From NCBI RefSeq assembly GCF_008691045.1, contig NZ_VMSO01000002.1, positions 1 through 64,000 of the forward strand: 64,000 nucleotides of DNA. Reading direction: 5' to 3'. Position numbers and translations under genes: made by a program. Positions within the stretch are counted from its first letter, which is position 1; each line of letters begins with the position of its first letter. This DNA comes from Mediterraneibacter catenae (GTDB lineage Bacteria > Bacillota > Clostridia > Lachnospirales > Lachnospiraceae). Below, piece after piece: positions 26,880 to 36,359 of the stretch. Below the pieces are notes generated by a model. It had not been told where the DNA came from. It did not search any database and was given only the letters and a program-made list of their open reading frames with translations.

Positions 26880-28076
26880 TCAGATGCAGTCCGGATCCTT
26901 CCGGTACTTGAGTGGCGTCACACCGTACTGTTTCTTAAATGCGGTCTGAAAATGACTCTGACTGGAAAAGCACAGATAGCTGCTTATGACACTGACGGAT
27001 TTGTCAGTGTACTTAAGCAGCTGTTTTGCTTCTTCCATCTTACAGCGCGTGATAAATGCGTTCACCGAAAATCCCAGTTCTTTCTTAAAATAAGTAGAAA
27101 AGTAGCTCCGGCTGAATCCGACGTGTTCCGCCACGTCTTCTACCGTGATATGCTCGCATACATTCTGCTGGATAAAGCGGATGGCGTTCTGGATCATCCC
27201 GTCTGACGAGACCGGCATCTGCGCCTCTTTGACACGCTCGGCAAAGGTATATGCCACCCGCCCCATCAGCTCGTAGAGAGCATCCGGGTCAGAAAGCGAC
27301 TCTGCCGTCTGAATGAAAGAGTCGGAGAGCTGGTATGCGGCATCCGTGTCCAGCCCGCCGTCGATCGCCGCGCGCGTGGCTACGGTAGTGCTCACGATGA
27401 TCGTGTTCTTCAGCTGACGGAGCGCTGTGGGACCGATGATACCTACATTCGCAAAGGATTCGTTGAATTCGAGCTGCGCCAGAGCTTCCGGCCTGCCGGT
27501 GCGGATGATCTCGTGGATCACGGACTCGATCTCATGGGAATGGTTATGTATGGAATCAGCCCTTTTCTCGTACAATGTGTCAGCCGTGCGGGCGGCATGG
27601 AATGTCTGCTGTGGCAGGAGCTCCCGGACAGGGCGTATTTCACCGTTCAGGCAGTAATTGATAAATGCCAGTTTGATCAGAAAGCTGCTCAGAGAGAACT
27701 GCGGTACTCTCTGGAAGAAATCGGAGAATTCCCGGCGCGATTCCTGCGGCACGACATAATCGATGTACATCTGATGAAGCTCGGAGTCAGAGTAAGGAGT
27801 AAGGGAAACCGGGCCGAATATAAGCCGTATGTCCGGATCGGCGTCTGCGGACACACATCCGAAGTAACTTCCGTACTCCGTGGACAGATAAGAGATGTGC
27901 CCGGTATGCCCGGAACGGTCTGTCAGGCGCGGGAGATATTTTGCGGGCGGAAATGTAAGTGCGGACTGTTCCGGTTCCGTATGCGTGAACCTCTGTTCCG
28001 GGAAACGGTACAGGTATGAGGGAATATTGGAATCCAGATACAGCATTTTGAGAAAATCATTTAATGAATGGGACAT
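26880..28076 (-). CDS. AraC-family transcriptional regulator of glycan locus 2
   Basis: A 398-residue regulator. The C-terminal AraC DNA-binding domain reads ITVEDVAEHVGFSRSYFSTYFKKELG and SVSVISSYLCFSSQSHFQTAFKKQYG. The N-terminal ~295 residues form a sensing domain that shares RAAIDGGLDTD with the locus 1 regulator. I start at the ATG at 28074-28076, which is preceded by AAAGGTGG. An ATG 61 codons upstream would add a Tyr/Phe-rich lead reading through the promoter region. It is divergent from the GH3 gene it most likely controls. Confidence 0.87.
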   Translation of the reverse strand: MSHSLNDFLKMLYLDSNIPSYLYRFPEQRFTHTEPEQSALTFPPAKYLPRLTDRSGHTGHISYLSTEYGSYFGCVSADADPDIRLIFGPVSLTPYSDSELHQMYIDYVVPQESRREFSDFFQRVPQFSLSSFLIKLAFINYCLNGEIRPVRELLPQQTFHAARTADTLYEKRADSIHNHSHEIESVIHEIIRTGRPEALAQLEFNESFANVGIIGPTALRQLKNTIIVSTTVATRAAIDGGLDTDAAYQLSDSFIQTAESLSDPDALYELMGRVAYTFAERVKEAQMPVSSDGMIQNAIRFIQQNVCEHITVEDVAEHVGFSRSYFSTYFKKELGFSVNAFITRCKMEEAKQLLKYTDKSVSVISSYLCFSSQSHFQTAFKKQYGVTPLKYRKDPDCI

Positions 28077-28307
28077 AATTACCACCTTTCGTAAGGATGT
28101 AAATATCAGATGCGGGATGACTGCCGCTCCCGCAGGCGGTGAGCAACAACTCAGTAACTGCTGCCTGTTAAAAACAGTGTAGATAAAATACACCCTTCTG
28201 TCAAGAAAATATAAAACAAATATATAAAATACAGAACAAAAAGAAAATACAATACGCATTTCTTAAATTAAAATAAACTCACAAGATGAAACAAGGAGGA
28301 GAACAGC
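28077..28307. promoter_or_regulatory. Divergent control region of glycan locus 2
   Basis: The right half is very AT-rich. ATAAAATACA occurs twice and AAAATAC a third time between about 28190 and 28255, suitable as direct-repeat half sites for the AraC protein. I could not place a confident -35/-10 pair. Confidence 0.3.
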
Positions 28308-30587
28308 ATGGACAAAGAAAAGATCAGGGATCTGATCTTGCAGATGACGCTGGAAGAAAAGGCGGGGATGTGTTCCGGAGCGGATTTCTGGCATACCAAA
28401 GCGGCAGAGCGTCTCGGAATCCCTTCTGTCATGGTAAGCGACGGCCCCCACGGACTGCGCAAGCAGTCAGAGGCGGCGGACCATCTCGGGATCAACGACA
28501 GCATCAAAGCGGTCTGCTTCCCCGCCGGATGTGCGCTTGCCTCAAGTTTTGACAGAGACCTTGCGAAAAAGATGGGAGAGACCATCGGGCAGGAATGTCA
28601 GGCGGAGGATATCAGCACCATTTTAGGGCCTGCGGTGAACATAAAGAGATCCCCGCTGTGCGGACGTAACTTTGAGTATTACTCGGAAGACCCGTACGCG
28701 GCGTCCGAGATGTCGGCGGCGTTTATCCGCGGCGTGCAGAGCAAGAACGTAGGGACCAGCGTGAAGCATTTCCTGGCGAACAATCAGGAGAAACGGCGCA
28801 TGACAAACTCTTCGGACGTAGACGAGCGGACGCTGCGTGAGATCTACATGGTGCCTTTCGAGGGCGCGGTGAAGAACGGGAAACCGTGGACCGTGATGAA
28901 TTCCTACAACCAGATCAACGGAACTTTCGTCGGAGAGTCAAAAGAATATCTCACAGATCTTCTGAGAGCGGAATGGGGATTCGACGGATATGTGATGTCC
29001 GACTGGGGCGCGGTCAATGACAGGGTAGAAGCGCTGAAAGCCGGAATGGATCTGGAAATGCCCTCTTCAAACGGTGTGAACGACGCGCTGATCGTAAAGG
29101 CGGTGCAGGACGGCACGCTGGATGAGGCTGTGGTAGATCAGGCATGCGAGCGGATCCTGAACATCATCTACCGGTACATGGAGAGCCGGGATGCGAGCGC
29201 AGTATTTGACCGTGAGAAAGACCACGGGACAGCGGCTTCGGTCGAGGAAGAGTGTATCGTTCTTCTGAAAAATGACAGTGACGGAAACGGGAAACCCATC
29301 CTTCCGTTGGGCAGAGAACAGAAGATCGCGTTCATCGGAAAGTATGCCCAAGCGCCCCGGTATCAGGGCGGCGGAAGCTCCCATATCAACAGCTGGAAAG
29401 TAGAGTCCGCGCTGGAAGCTGTAAAAGACTTTGCGGACGTGGCTTATGCGAAGGGCTTTGACGACGCACAGGATCAGGCGGATGAAGCACTGGAAGCTGA
29501 GGCAGTGCAGGCGGCGGAAGATGCGGATGCAGCGGTGATCTTCGCAGGACTTCCGGACAGCTTCGAGTCGGAAGGCTATGACCGGACGCACCTGAACCTT
29601 CCGGAATGCCAGAACCGTCTGATCAGTAAGATCTGTGACGTACAGAAAAATGTGGTCGTTGTGCTCCACAACGGTTCCCCGGTCGTGATGCCGTGGAAAG
29701 ACAGAGTGTCCGCAATCGTTGAGGCATATCTGGGCGGACAGGCAGTCGGGAAAGCAGAGGTGAGAGTCCTCTTCGGAGAAGTCAATCCGTCGGGAAGACT
29801 GTCCGAGACATTCCCGAACAGACTGGAAGACACACCGTGCTATCTGACCTACGGCAAAGGCAGAGACCATGCGGAGTACAGAGAAGGCGTGTTTGTGGGA
29901 TACCGGTATTACACCACCCGCGATATGGACGTACAGTATCCGTTCGGGTACGGACTGTCCTACACCACATTCGGATACAGTGATCTGGCCACAGATAAGA
30001 GCGGACTGACAGACGCGGATACGCTGAGTGTGAGCGTGGATGTTAAGAATACGGGAGACCGCTCCGGTAAAGAGGTCGTGCAGCTCTACGTGGCTCCGGT
30101 GAACTCCGAAGTGCCGCGTCCGCTGCGGGAACTGAAAGGCTTTGAAAAAGTGTCACTGGAACCGGGAGAAAAGAAGACGGTGGCATTTACGCTGGACGAC
30201 CGTGCCTTCGCGGTATGGAACGCAGATCTTCACTGCTGGGATGTGCCGGACGGCGCATACAAGATCCAGATCTGCCGAAATGCCCGGGAAGTGATCCTTG
30301 AGACAGAGGTGCAGGTGAAGAACACAAAGCGCCCGAGACAGAAGTACACGGCGAATACCTGCATGGGCGAGCTCTTTGCAGATCCGAAAGCACAGCAGAT
30401 CCTCGGACAGATGATGGGGAACAACGAGCAGGCGAAAGAGATGGAAGAGAAATCGCAGGGAGAGGCAGTCAGCCAGGAGATGCTGGCGGCGATGATGCAG
30501 GACATGCCGCTTCGTCAGCTTATCAGCTTCGTGCCGGGCATGACGTGGGAAGCAGTGGATCAGATACTTAATGCGCTGAATGCGTGA
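28308..30587 (+). CDS. Glycoside hydrolase family 3 (beta-glucosidase type)
   Basis: A 759-residue paralogue of the locus 1 GH3 enzyme. The motifs match: MTLEEKAGMCSGADFW, SDGPHGLRKQ, GPAVNIKRSPLCGRNFEYYSEDPY, the nucleophile Asp in GFDGYVMSDWGAVNDRV, YQGGGSSHIN, GLPDSFESEGYDR and the fibronectin-like VDVKNTGDRSGKEVVQLYV. The last ~79 residues are a Met/Gln-rich helical tail (MGELFADPKAQQIL, then WEAVDQILNALN), also present on the rhamnosidase two genes further on. There is no signal peptide. AAGGAGG precedes the ATG. It is the first gene of locus 2. Confidence 0.9.
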   Translation: MDKEKIRDLILQMTLEEKAGMCSGADFWHTKAAERLGIPSVMVSDGPHGLRKQSEAADHLGINDSIKAVCFPAGCALASSFDRDLAKKMGETIGQECQAEDISTILGPAVNIKRSPLCGRNFEYYSEDPYAASEMSAAFIRGVQSKNVGTSVKHFLANNQEKRRMTNSSDVDERTLREIYMVPFEGAVKNGKPWTVMNSYNQINGTFVGESKEYLTDLLRAEWGFDGYVMSDWGAVNDRVEALKAGMDLEMPSSNGVNDALIVKAVQDGTLDEAVVDQACERILNIIYRYMESRDASAVFDREKDHGTAASVEEECIVLLKNDSDGNGKPILPLGREQKIAFIGKYAQAPRYQGGGSSHINSWKVESALEAVKDFADVAYAKGFDDAQDQADEALEAEAVQAAEDADAAVIFAGLPDSFESEGYDRTHLNLPECQNRLISKICDVQKNVVVVLHNGSPVVMPWKDRVSAIVEAYLGGQAVGKAEVRVLFGEVNPSGRLSETFPNRLEDTPCYLTYGKGRDHAEYREGVFVGYRYYTTRDMDVQYPFGYGLSYTTFGYSDLATDKSGLTDADTLSVSVDVKNTGDRSGKEVVQLYVAPVNSEVPRPLRELKGFEKVSLEPGEKKTVAFTLDDRAFAVWNADLHCWDVPDGAYKIQICRNAREVILETEVQVKNTKRPRQKYTANTCMGELFADPKAQQILGQMMGNNEQAKEMEEKSQGEAVSQEMLAAMMQDMPLRQLISFVPGMTWEAVDQILNALNA

Positions 30588-30627
30588 TTAGGATATAATT
30601 ATACAAGAGGAAAGAGAGGTTAACAAA

Positions 30628-32034
30628 ATGGCAAAGAAACCTTTAGGAAAAGACAAACTGGGCATCCAGAAAGTCATGAGGATGCCGGACTATCTGGGAG
30701 ATGCGGCCGGACAGTTCTCACTGAATGCGATCAGCGGACTGGTAGGGCAGCTTACATACTTCTATACTGAAAAAGTGGGTGTTGCAGCCGGTGCGATCGC
30801 AACAGCACTTCTGATCGTAAAAATACTGGATGCATTTACAGATATTATCATGGGATATATTGTCGACCATACGGCGCCGGGCAAAGAGAAGTACCGCCCG
30901 TGGATCCTGCGGATGGTCCTGCCGGTAGCGATCATGATGGTGCTGATGTTTACAGTTCCGACTAATGTAAGTACTCCGATCCAGATCGTATATATGTTCA
31001 TAACCAACTTCCTGTTCACAGCAGTGATCTACACGATCATCTGCGTGCCGTATCAGGCGATCATGGTTGTCCGCACGAACAGTCAGGAAGAGCGTGCGAA
31101 GATGGGAACATGGCGTGCAGCGGCAGGTTATGTATCCGGAATGATCATCGCGGTTATGATCATCCCGATCACAAATATGTTGGGCGGCGACCAGAAAGCA
31201 TGGATCATGTTCAGCGCCGGACTTGCAGTAGTTTCTGCTATTCTGCTGTTTGTAACTTATAAGACAAGCAAAGAGTATGCTGTTGAAGACGGTCAGGAGG
31301 CTGTGGCAGCTCCGGAGCCGGAAGAAGAAAGCGTTCCGTTTGGAGAGGCGTTAAAAAATCTTTTCCATAATAAATACTGGGTAATGGCGCTGATCCTTGC
31401 CGTATGCTCTAATATTTTCTATGGACTTTCAAATTCATCAGGAACCTATTACTGTAAATGGATCTACGGGGATGACAATCTTGTGGGAATCCTCGGCGGC
31501 GTCGGCCTGATCCCGACAATCCTTGGATTCATTGTAACACCGATCCTGATCAAGACGCTGGGCGTTACCAAATCACTCCGGGTTTCCTTTGTGATCGGAA
31601 TCGTCGGCAATGTTCTGAGAATGATCAATCCGTATAACTTCGTTTACAATGCAGTTCTGGGATGCTTCTCAACATTTGCAAATATTCCGATGATGTGCCT
31701 GCTTGGAACGATCACGGCGATGTCCATAGACTATAATGAATATAAATATGGAAAGCGTATGGTAGGATCCTCTCAGGCAGCAGCAAGCTTCGGCTCCAAA
31801 GTAGGAAACGGCCTGGGAACATCACTGATCGGATGGTGCCTTGCTATCGCAGCATATGACGCGGCGGCCACTGTCCTGACTCCGGCTGTGAAACAGGCAA
31901 TCTTCACATTCAATATCTACGCTCCGCTGGCGATGTTCGTGATCATGTTCATCGTAGCAATGAAGTTCGACCTGGAGAAGAAGCTTCCGGGAATCCGCGA
32001 GGAGCTGGATAAGAGAAAAGCACAGAACAAATAA
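30628..32034 (+). CDS. GPH-family sugar:cation symporter
   Basis: A 468-residue membrane protein with about 12 hydrophobic helices. The GPH signature DAFTDIIMGYIVDHTAPGKEKYRPWIL is at about residues 68-95, and IDYNEYKYGKRMVGSSQAAASFGSKVG in the late half is also family-typical. It is shorter than the locus 1 symporter because it ends soon after the last helix (LEKKLPGIREELDKRKAQNK). It should import the di- or oligosaccharide used by the flanking GH3, GH43 and GH78 enzymes. A hairpin follows the gene. Confidence 0.9.
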   Translation: MAKKPLGKDKLGIQKVMRMPDYLGDAAGQFSLNAISGLVGQLTYFYTEKVGVAAGAIATALLIVKILDAFTDIIMGYIVDHTAPGKEKYRPWILRMVLPVAIMMVLMFTVPTNVSTPIQIVYMFITNFLFTAVIYTIICVPYQAIMVVRTNSQEERAKMGTWRAAAGYVSGMIIAVMIIPITNMLGGDQKAWIMFSAGLAVVSAILLFVTYKTSKEYAVEDGQEAVAAPEPEEESVPFGEALKNLFHNKYWVMALILAVCSNIFYGLSNSSGTYYCKWIYGDDNLVGILGGVGLIPTILGFIVTPILIKTLGVTKSLRVSFVIGIVGNVLRMINPYNFVYNAVLGCFSTFANIPMMCLLGTITAMSIDYNEYKYGKRMVGSSQAAASFGSKVGNGLGTSLIGWCLAIAAYDAAATVLTPAVKQAIFTFNIYAPLAMFVIMFIVAMKFDLEKKLPGIREELDKRKAQNK

Positions 32035-32056
32035 TTAAATATAGCCAATCATGTCT

Positions 32057-32081
32057 CTGCCCCGCCATTTTGACGGGGCAG
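32057..32081 (+). other. Intercistronic hairpin after the locus 2 symporter
   Basis: CTGCCCCG (32057-32064) pairs with CGGGGCAG (32074-32081) around a 9-base loop. No U-tract follows. The position, right after the symporter gene, mirrors the hairpin in locus 1. Confidence 0.6.
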
Positions 32082-32109
32082 TGCCTGAATTAAGGGAGGA
32101 GATCAGTAA

Positions 32110-33639
32110 ATGAGTGAAGACAGACAGGCATTCAACCCATATCTTCCGTTAAATGAATATATCCCGGACGGAGAACCCCATGTATTCGGCGACAGGGTAT
32201 ACATTTTCGGTTCTCATGACAGAGAGGGAGGAACAACATACTGCGAACTGGATTATACGGTCTACTCTGCGCCGGTCACGGATCTGACAGACTGGAGATG
32301 TGAGGGGACGGTATACCGAGCAGAACAGGATCCTCATGTCTGCGCAGACAGAAGCCAGATGTACGCTCCGGATGTCGTGCGGGGGAATGACGGAAGATAT
32401 TATCTGTATTACTGCCTGGCGGGGCAGGCCGGGAAGAACGGATTCGACGGACCGATCTCTGTGGCGGTGTGTGATACCCCGGCAGGAAAATACGAATATC
32501 TCGGAGACGTCCGATACCCGGACGGGAGCCCCATGACGAGATTTATTCCGTTTGACCCGGCTGTGATCAATGATAATGGAACGATCCGTCTGTATTACGG
32601 CTGGTCTCTCCCGATGACACCGGGAAACGGATGGCTGGGCAGAAAGATCACGGAAAAGCTTATGGTCAATATGTTCCATAAATTACCGGAAGAGATCCGA
32701 AGAGAACCGCAGGGCATTATGGGAGCAAACACCGTGGAACTGAAGGATGATATGCTGACGGTAAGAGGCGAACCTGTCAGGATTCTTCCCGGGATCGACA
32801 AGAGTAAAGGAACGGAATATGAGGGACATGCGTTTTTCGAGGCAAGTTCGATCCGGAAGATCGGAGAAACATATTATTTTATTTATTCCACTGAAAAAAA
32901 CCATGAATTGTGTTACGCAGTGAGCCGGTATCCGGACAGAGATTTTCGGTACGGCGGCGTGATCATTTCCAACGGCGATGTCGGGATTGACGGAAGAAAG
33001 GCAAAACGCCGGATCGCGGCAACCGGAAATAATCATGGAAGTATTGAGCAGATCAATGGGAAATGGTATGTTTTTTATCACAGGCATACTCATCTTAACT
33101 CCTACAACCGGCAGGACTGTGCGGAGGAGATTCATATCGATGGGGACGGTTCTATCCGTCAGGTTCCGATGACGTCCTGTGGACTTAACGGGAAACCTCT
33201 CAGACCGGAGGGTGTTTATCCGGCTGCTATCGCCTGTGTGCTCACTGACGGGCATATGCCCCATGTGGGAAACGGCGGCGCTCCGGGCAGACATCCGATG
33301 ATCACACACGGAGAAGGAGAGCAGCATATTACCGGGATACGTAATCACACAGTGATCGGATTCAGATATTTTGCATTTACAGGATCTGTGAAGCTGATCC
33401 TCCGGGTAAGAGGGAATGGAAGAGGACATTTCCTGATCTCAGACGGACAGAAAACTCACAGAACTTCGGTACAGGTGACCGGAAGCGAAAAATGGATGAA
33501 ATATGAAACAGTGGTCAACACAGACCGGACAGCCCCGCTCTATCTGGAGTATAAGGGGACGGGGATGATGGAACTGCAGCAGATAGAATTAAAAAGAGTA
33601 GTATCTGACAAGGAGGAAGAAAATCATGAAAATATATGA
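32110..33639 (+). CDS. Glycoside hydrolase family 43 with C-terminal beta-sandwich
   Basis: A 509-residue enzyme. The GH43 propeller opens with NPYLPLNEYIPDGEPHVFGDRVYIFGSHD (base Asp). It continues with MYAPDVVRGNDGRYYLYYC (modulating Asp) and FFEASSIRKIGETYYFIYST (acid Glu), and NNHGSIEQINGKWYVFYHRH follows. The final ~110 residues look like a carbohydrate-binding beta-sandwich. Related proteins are annotated as arabinofuranosidases or xylosidases. No signal peptide is seen. Its 3' end overlaps the rhamnosidase start by 14 bases, where AAGGAGG provides the ribosome site. Confidence 0.85.
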   Translation: MSEDRQAFNPYLPLNEYIPDGEPHVFGDRVYIFGSHDREGGTTYCELDYTVYSAPVTDLTDWRCEGTVYRAEQDPHVCADRSQMYAPDVVRGNDGRYYLYYCLAGQAGKNGFDGPISVAVCDTPAGKYEYLGDVRYPDGSPMTRFIPFDPAVINDNGTIRLYYGWSLPMTPGNGWLGRKITEKLMVNMFHKLPEEIRREPQGIMGANTVELKDDMLTVRGEPVRILPGIDKSKGTEYEGHAFFEASSIRKIGETYYFIYSTEKNHELCYAVSRYPDRDFRYGGVIISNGDVGIDGRKAKRRIAATGNNHGSIEQINGKWYVFYHRHTHLNSYNRQDCAEEIHIDGDGSIRQVPMTSCGLNGKPLRPEGVYPAAIACVLTDGHMPHVGNGGAPGRHPMITHGEGEQHITGIRNHTVIGFRYFAFTGSVKLILRVRGNGRGHFLISDGQKTHRTSVQVTGSEKWMKYETVVNTDRTAPLYLEYKGTGMMELQQIELKRVVSDKEEENHENI

Positions 33640-36355
33640 CCTGAGGACAGAATACCGTGAGAACCCGATCGGGCTCGCAGTCAAAAGCCCGCGCTTTTCC
33701 TGGAAGATGCGGACGGACGAGAAGAACACAGTCCAGAATATTTACCGGATCGAAGTGACGGACAACGGGAAGACTGTGTGGGATACCGGGATGCAGGAGA
33801 GCAGGGACTCCGTGCTCGTTCCGTATGAGGGCGAGTTGCTTTGTGACGAGACGCTTTACACTGTGAAAGTGACCGTATGGGATAACTACGGACGGGCGGG
33901 CAGCGCTGAGACGACTTTTGAGACAGGAGTCTTCGACCCGCAGACATTCCGGGCAGAGATGATCACCCATGATTTTGAGCAGGAGGAGACAGCCTGTCCG
34001 GTTTTCTATAAGAATATTCTATTGAAAGGCGATGTGAAAAAAGCACGCCTCTACGCGACGGCACAGGGCGTCTATGAATTCGCTGTAAACGGCGTGAAAG
34101 CCGGAGAGAACCGGATGACGCCGGGGTGGACCAGCTACCACAACCGTCTCCAGTACCAGATCTATGATGTGACGGAGCAGATAAAGAGCGGGGAGAACCT
34201 GCTGGAGATGACGGTCGGTAACGGCTGGTACAAGGGCATCCTTGGATTTATGTGCACCTCGGATATCTACGGCGACCGGGTGGGCGCATTTGCGGAGCTG
34301 CATATTACATACGAAGACGGCGGAATCGAAGTTATCGGTACGGATGAGAACTGGGGCGTGCGCACCGGCGAGATCCGTTACAGCGAGATCTATATGGGCG
34401 AGACCATCGATACGGACGCCCCGCAGATCCGGGAAGGAAATGTCTCTGTCAAAGACTTTGACAAGAGCATCCTGACCGCACAGGAAAACGAGCCGGTCCG
34501 CATCACGGAGCGTATCCCGGCGAAAGAACTGATCGTGACCCCGAAGGGAGAGCGTCTGGTGGACTTCGGGCAGAATATCACCGGACTGGCAGAAATCCGC
34601 ATCAAAGGATATAAGGGACAGAAGATTACGATCCGGCACGCAGAGGTACTTGACAAGGACGGCAACTTTTATCCCGAGACGCTGCGCCAGGCGAAATCCA
34701 TCGACACCTATATCTGCAACGGGGAAGATCAGGTCTTCCTGCCACACTTTACGTTCCACGGGTTCCGCTATATCTGCGTGGAGGGAATAGATGAGATGAA
34801 GCCGGAGATGTTCACAGCCTGCGTGATGCACTCTGATATGGAGAGCATCGGATCCTTCCATACGTCCAACAAAAAGATCAACCAGCTCCAGAGCAATATT
34901 TCCTGGGGCATGCGGGACAACTTCCTCGATATCCCCACCGACTGCCCGCAGAGGGACGAGCGCCTCGGATGGACGGGCGACGCCCAGGTATTCTCCTGGA
35001 CGGCTTCCTATCTTCGCAACACCGCGCTTTTCTTCAGCAAATGGATGCGGGATATGTTTGCTGAGTCCTCTCTGGAAAAGGGCGTGCCCCATGTCGTGCC
35101 GGATATCCTCGGCTCCTACAGTTCCTCTGCATGGAGCGACGCGGCGGTCATCATCCCCTGGGTCGTCTATCAGACATACGGGGATACACGGATCCTGGAA
35201 GAAAACTGGAAATGTATGCACGAGTGGGTGGATTACATTACGAACAACTGCGAGGAGAACGGTCTGTGGATGACCGGATTCCAGTACGGCGACTGGCTGG
35301 CGCTTGACAAAGAGGAGAGCGCAGACCGCACCGGCGCGACGGACAAATATATGATCGCCAACGCCTATTATCTGTATGTGACGGATCTGGTAAAGCAGAC
35401 GGCGGAAGTGCTGGGGTATGAGGATGACGCGGCAAAATATGCGTCCCTGTACGAGAAGACACTGGATGCATTCCGGAGAGAATACTATACGGAAACAGGC
35501 CGGATCGTCAGCGAGACCCAGACCGGCTGCATCCTTGCCCTGTATTTCAATCTGGCTAGGGAGAATGACCGCGGCAGAATCCTGAAGACGCTGCTCACCA
35601 ATATCGAGAACCACAAGAACCATCTGGCGACCGGATTTGTGGGAACGCCGTACATCTGCCACGCACTTTCCGAGAACGGAGCTCACGACATGGCCTGCAC
35701 CCTGCTTATGAGGGAAGACTATCCGTCCTGGCTGTACGCGGTCAACATGGGTGCGACGACCATCTGGGAGCGGTGGAATTCCATCAAGCCGGACAGCACG
35801 TTCGATGAGTCGGGCATGAACTCCCTGAACCATTACGCGTACGGATCCATCGGCGACTGGATGTACCGCAAGGCGGCAGGCATCAACCAGTTGGAGCCGG
35901 GGTATAAGAAGATCCTGATAAAACCGATGTTTGTGAAAGGCATAGAGGAGGCGGAAGGAACTTTTGAATCCCCGTACGGTAAGATCGTCAGCGGATATTC
36001 CTGTAAAGACGGGAAGATACATATCCATGCAGAAATCCCTGCCAACACGACGGCGGTGATCGTCCTGCCGGAGAAAGGTGAAAAAATTGAAGTCGGTTCC
36101 GGCGTCTACGACTATGAATATGATACCGGGACAAGCTTGAAGACCCTGCGCTTCAGTATGGACAGCACGCTCTCTGAGATCGTGGCAGAGCCTCTGGCAG
36201 TGCAGATGTTCAACCAGTTCGCGCCGGGCATGCTGGACGGCCCGATGGTGCAGATGGCGATGCAGATGACCCTCGCCGAGATGCTGGGCGCGGCGCCGGA
36301 TGCAAGGCCCATGTTCGAGGCGGTCGTGAATGCGCTGAACGCGCAGGAGGAGTAG
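33626..36355 (+). CDS. Alpha-L-rhamnosidase (GH78) with Met-rich C-terminal tail
   Basis: A 909-residue GH78 enzyme. It has YDLRTEYRENPIGLAVKSPRFSW, KKARLYATAQGVYEFAVNG, LVDFGQNITGLAEI, the barrel signature DIPTDCPQRDERLGWTGDAQVF and TTIWERW with the likely base Glu. After the usual C-terminal beta domain there is an extra ~65-residue Met/Ala-rich helical segment (STLSEIVAEPLAVQMF, then FEAVVNALNA). That segment resembles the tail of the GH3 enzyme in the same operon, and the other two GH78 proteins lack it. There is no signal peptide, so the enzyme is cytoplasmic. The next rhamnosidase gene starts four bases after the stop. Confidence 0.93.
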   Translation: MKIYDLRTEYRENPIGLAVKSPRFSWKMRTDEKNTVQNIYRIEVTDNGKTVWDTGMQESRDSVLVPYEGELLCDETLYTVKVTVWDNYGRAGSAETTFETGVFDPQTFRAEMITHDFEQEETACPVFYKNILLKGDVKKARLYATAQGVYEFAVNGVKAGENRMTPGWTSYHNRLQYQIYDVTEQIKSGENLLEMTVGNGWYKGILGFMCTSDIYGDRVGAFAELHITYEDGGIEVIGTDENWGVRTGEIRYSEIYMGETIDTDAPQIREGNVSVKDFDKSILTAQENEPVRITERIPAKELIVTPKGERLVDFGQNITGLAEIRIKGYKGQKITIRHAEVLDKDGNFYPETLRQAKSIDTYICNGEDQVFLPHFTFHGFRYICVEGIDEMKPEMFTACVMHSDMESIGSFHTSNKKINQLQSNISWGMRDNFLDIPTDCPQRDERLGWTGDAQVFSWTASYLRNTALFFSKWMRDMFAESSLEKGVPHVVPDILGSYSSSAWSDAAVIIPWVVYQTYGDTRILEENWKCMHEWVDYITNNCEENGLWMTGFQYGDWLALDKEESADRTGATDKYMIANAYYLYVTDLVKQTAEVLGYEDDAAKYASLYEKTLDAFRREYYTETGRIVSETQTGCILALYFNLARENDRGRILKTLLTNIENHKNHLATGFVGTPYICHALSENGAHDMACTLLMREDYPSWLYAVNMGATTIWERWNSIKPDSTFDESGMNSLNHYAYGSIGDWMYRKAAGINQLEPGYKKILIKPMFVKGIEEAEGTFESPYGKIVSGYSCKDGKIHIHAEIPANTTAVIVLPEKGEKIEVGSGVYDYEYDTGTSLKTLRFSMDSTLSEIVAEPLAVQMFNQFAPGMLDGPMVQMAMQMTLAEMLGAAPDARPMFEAVVNALNAQEE

Positions 36356-36359
36356 GAAA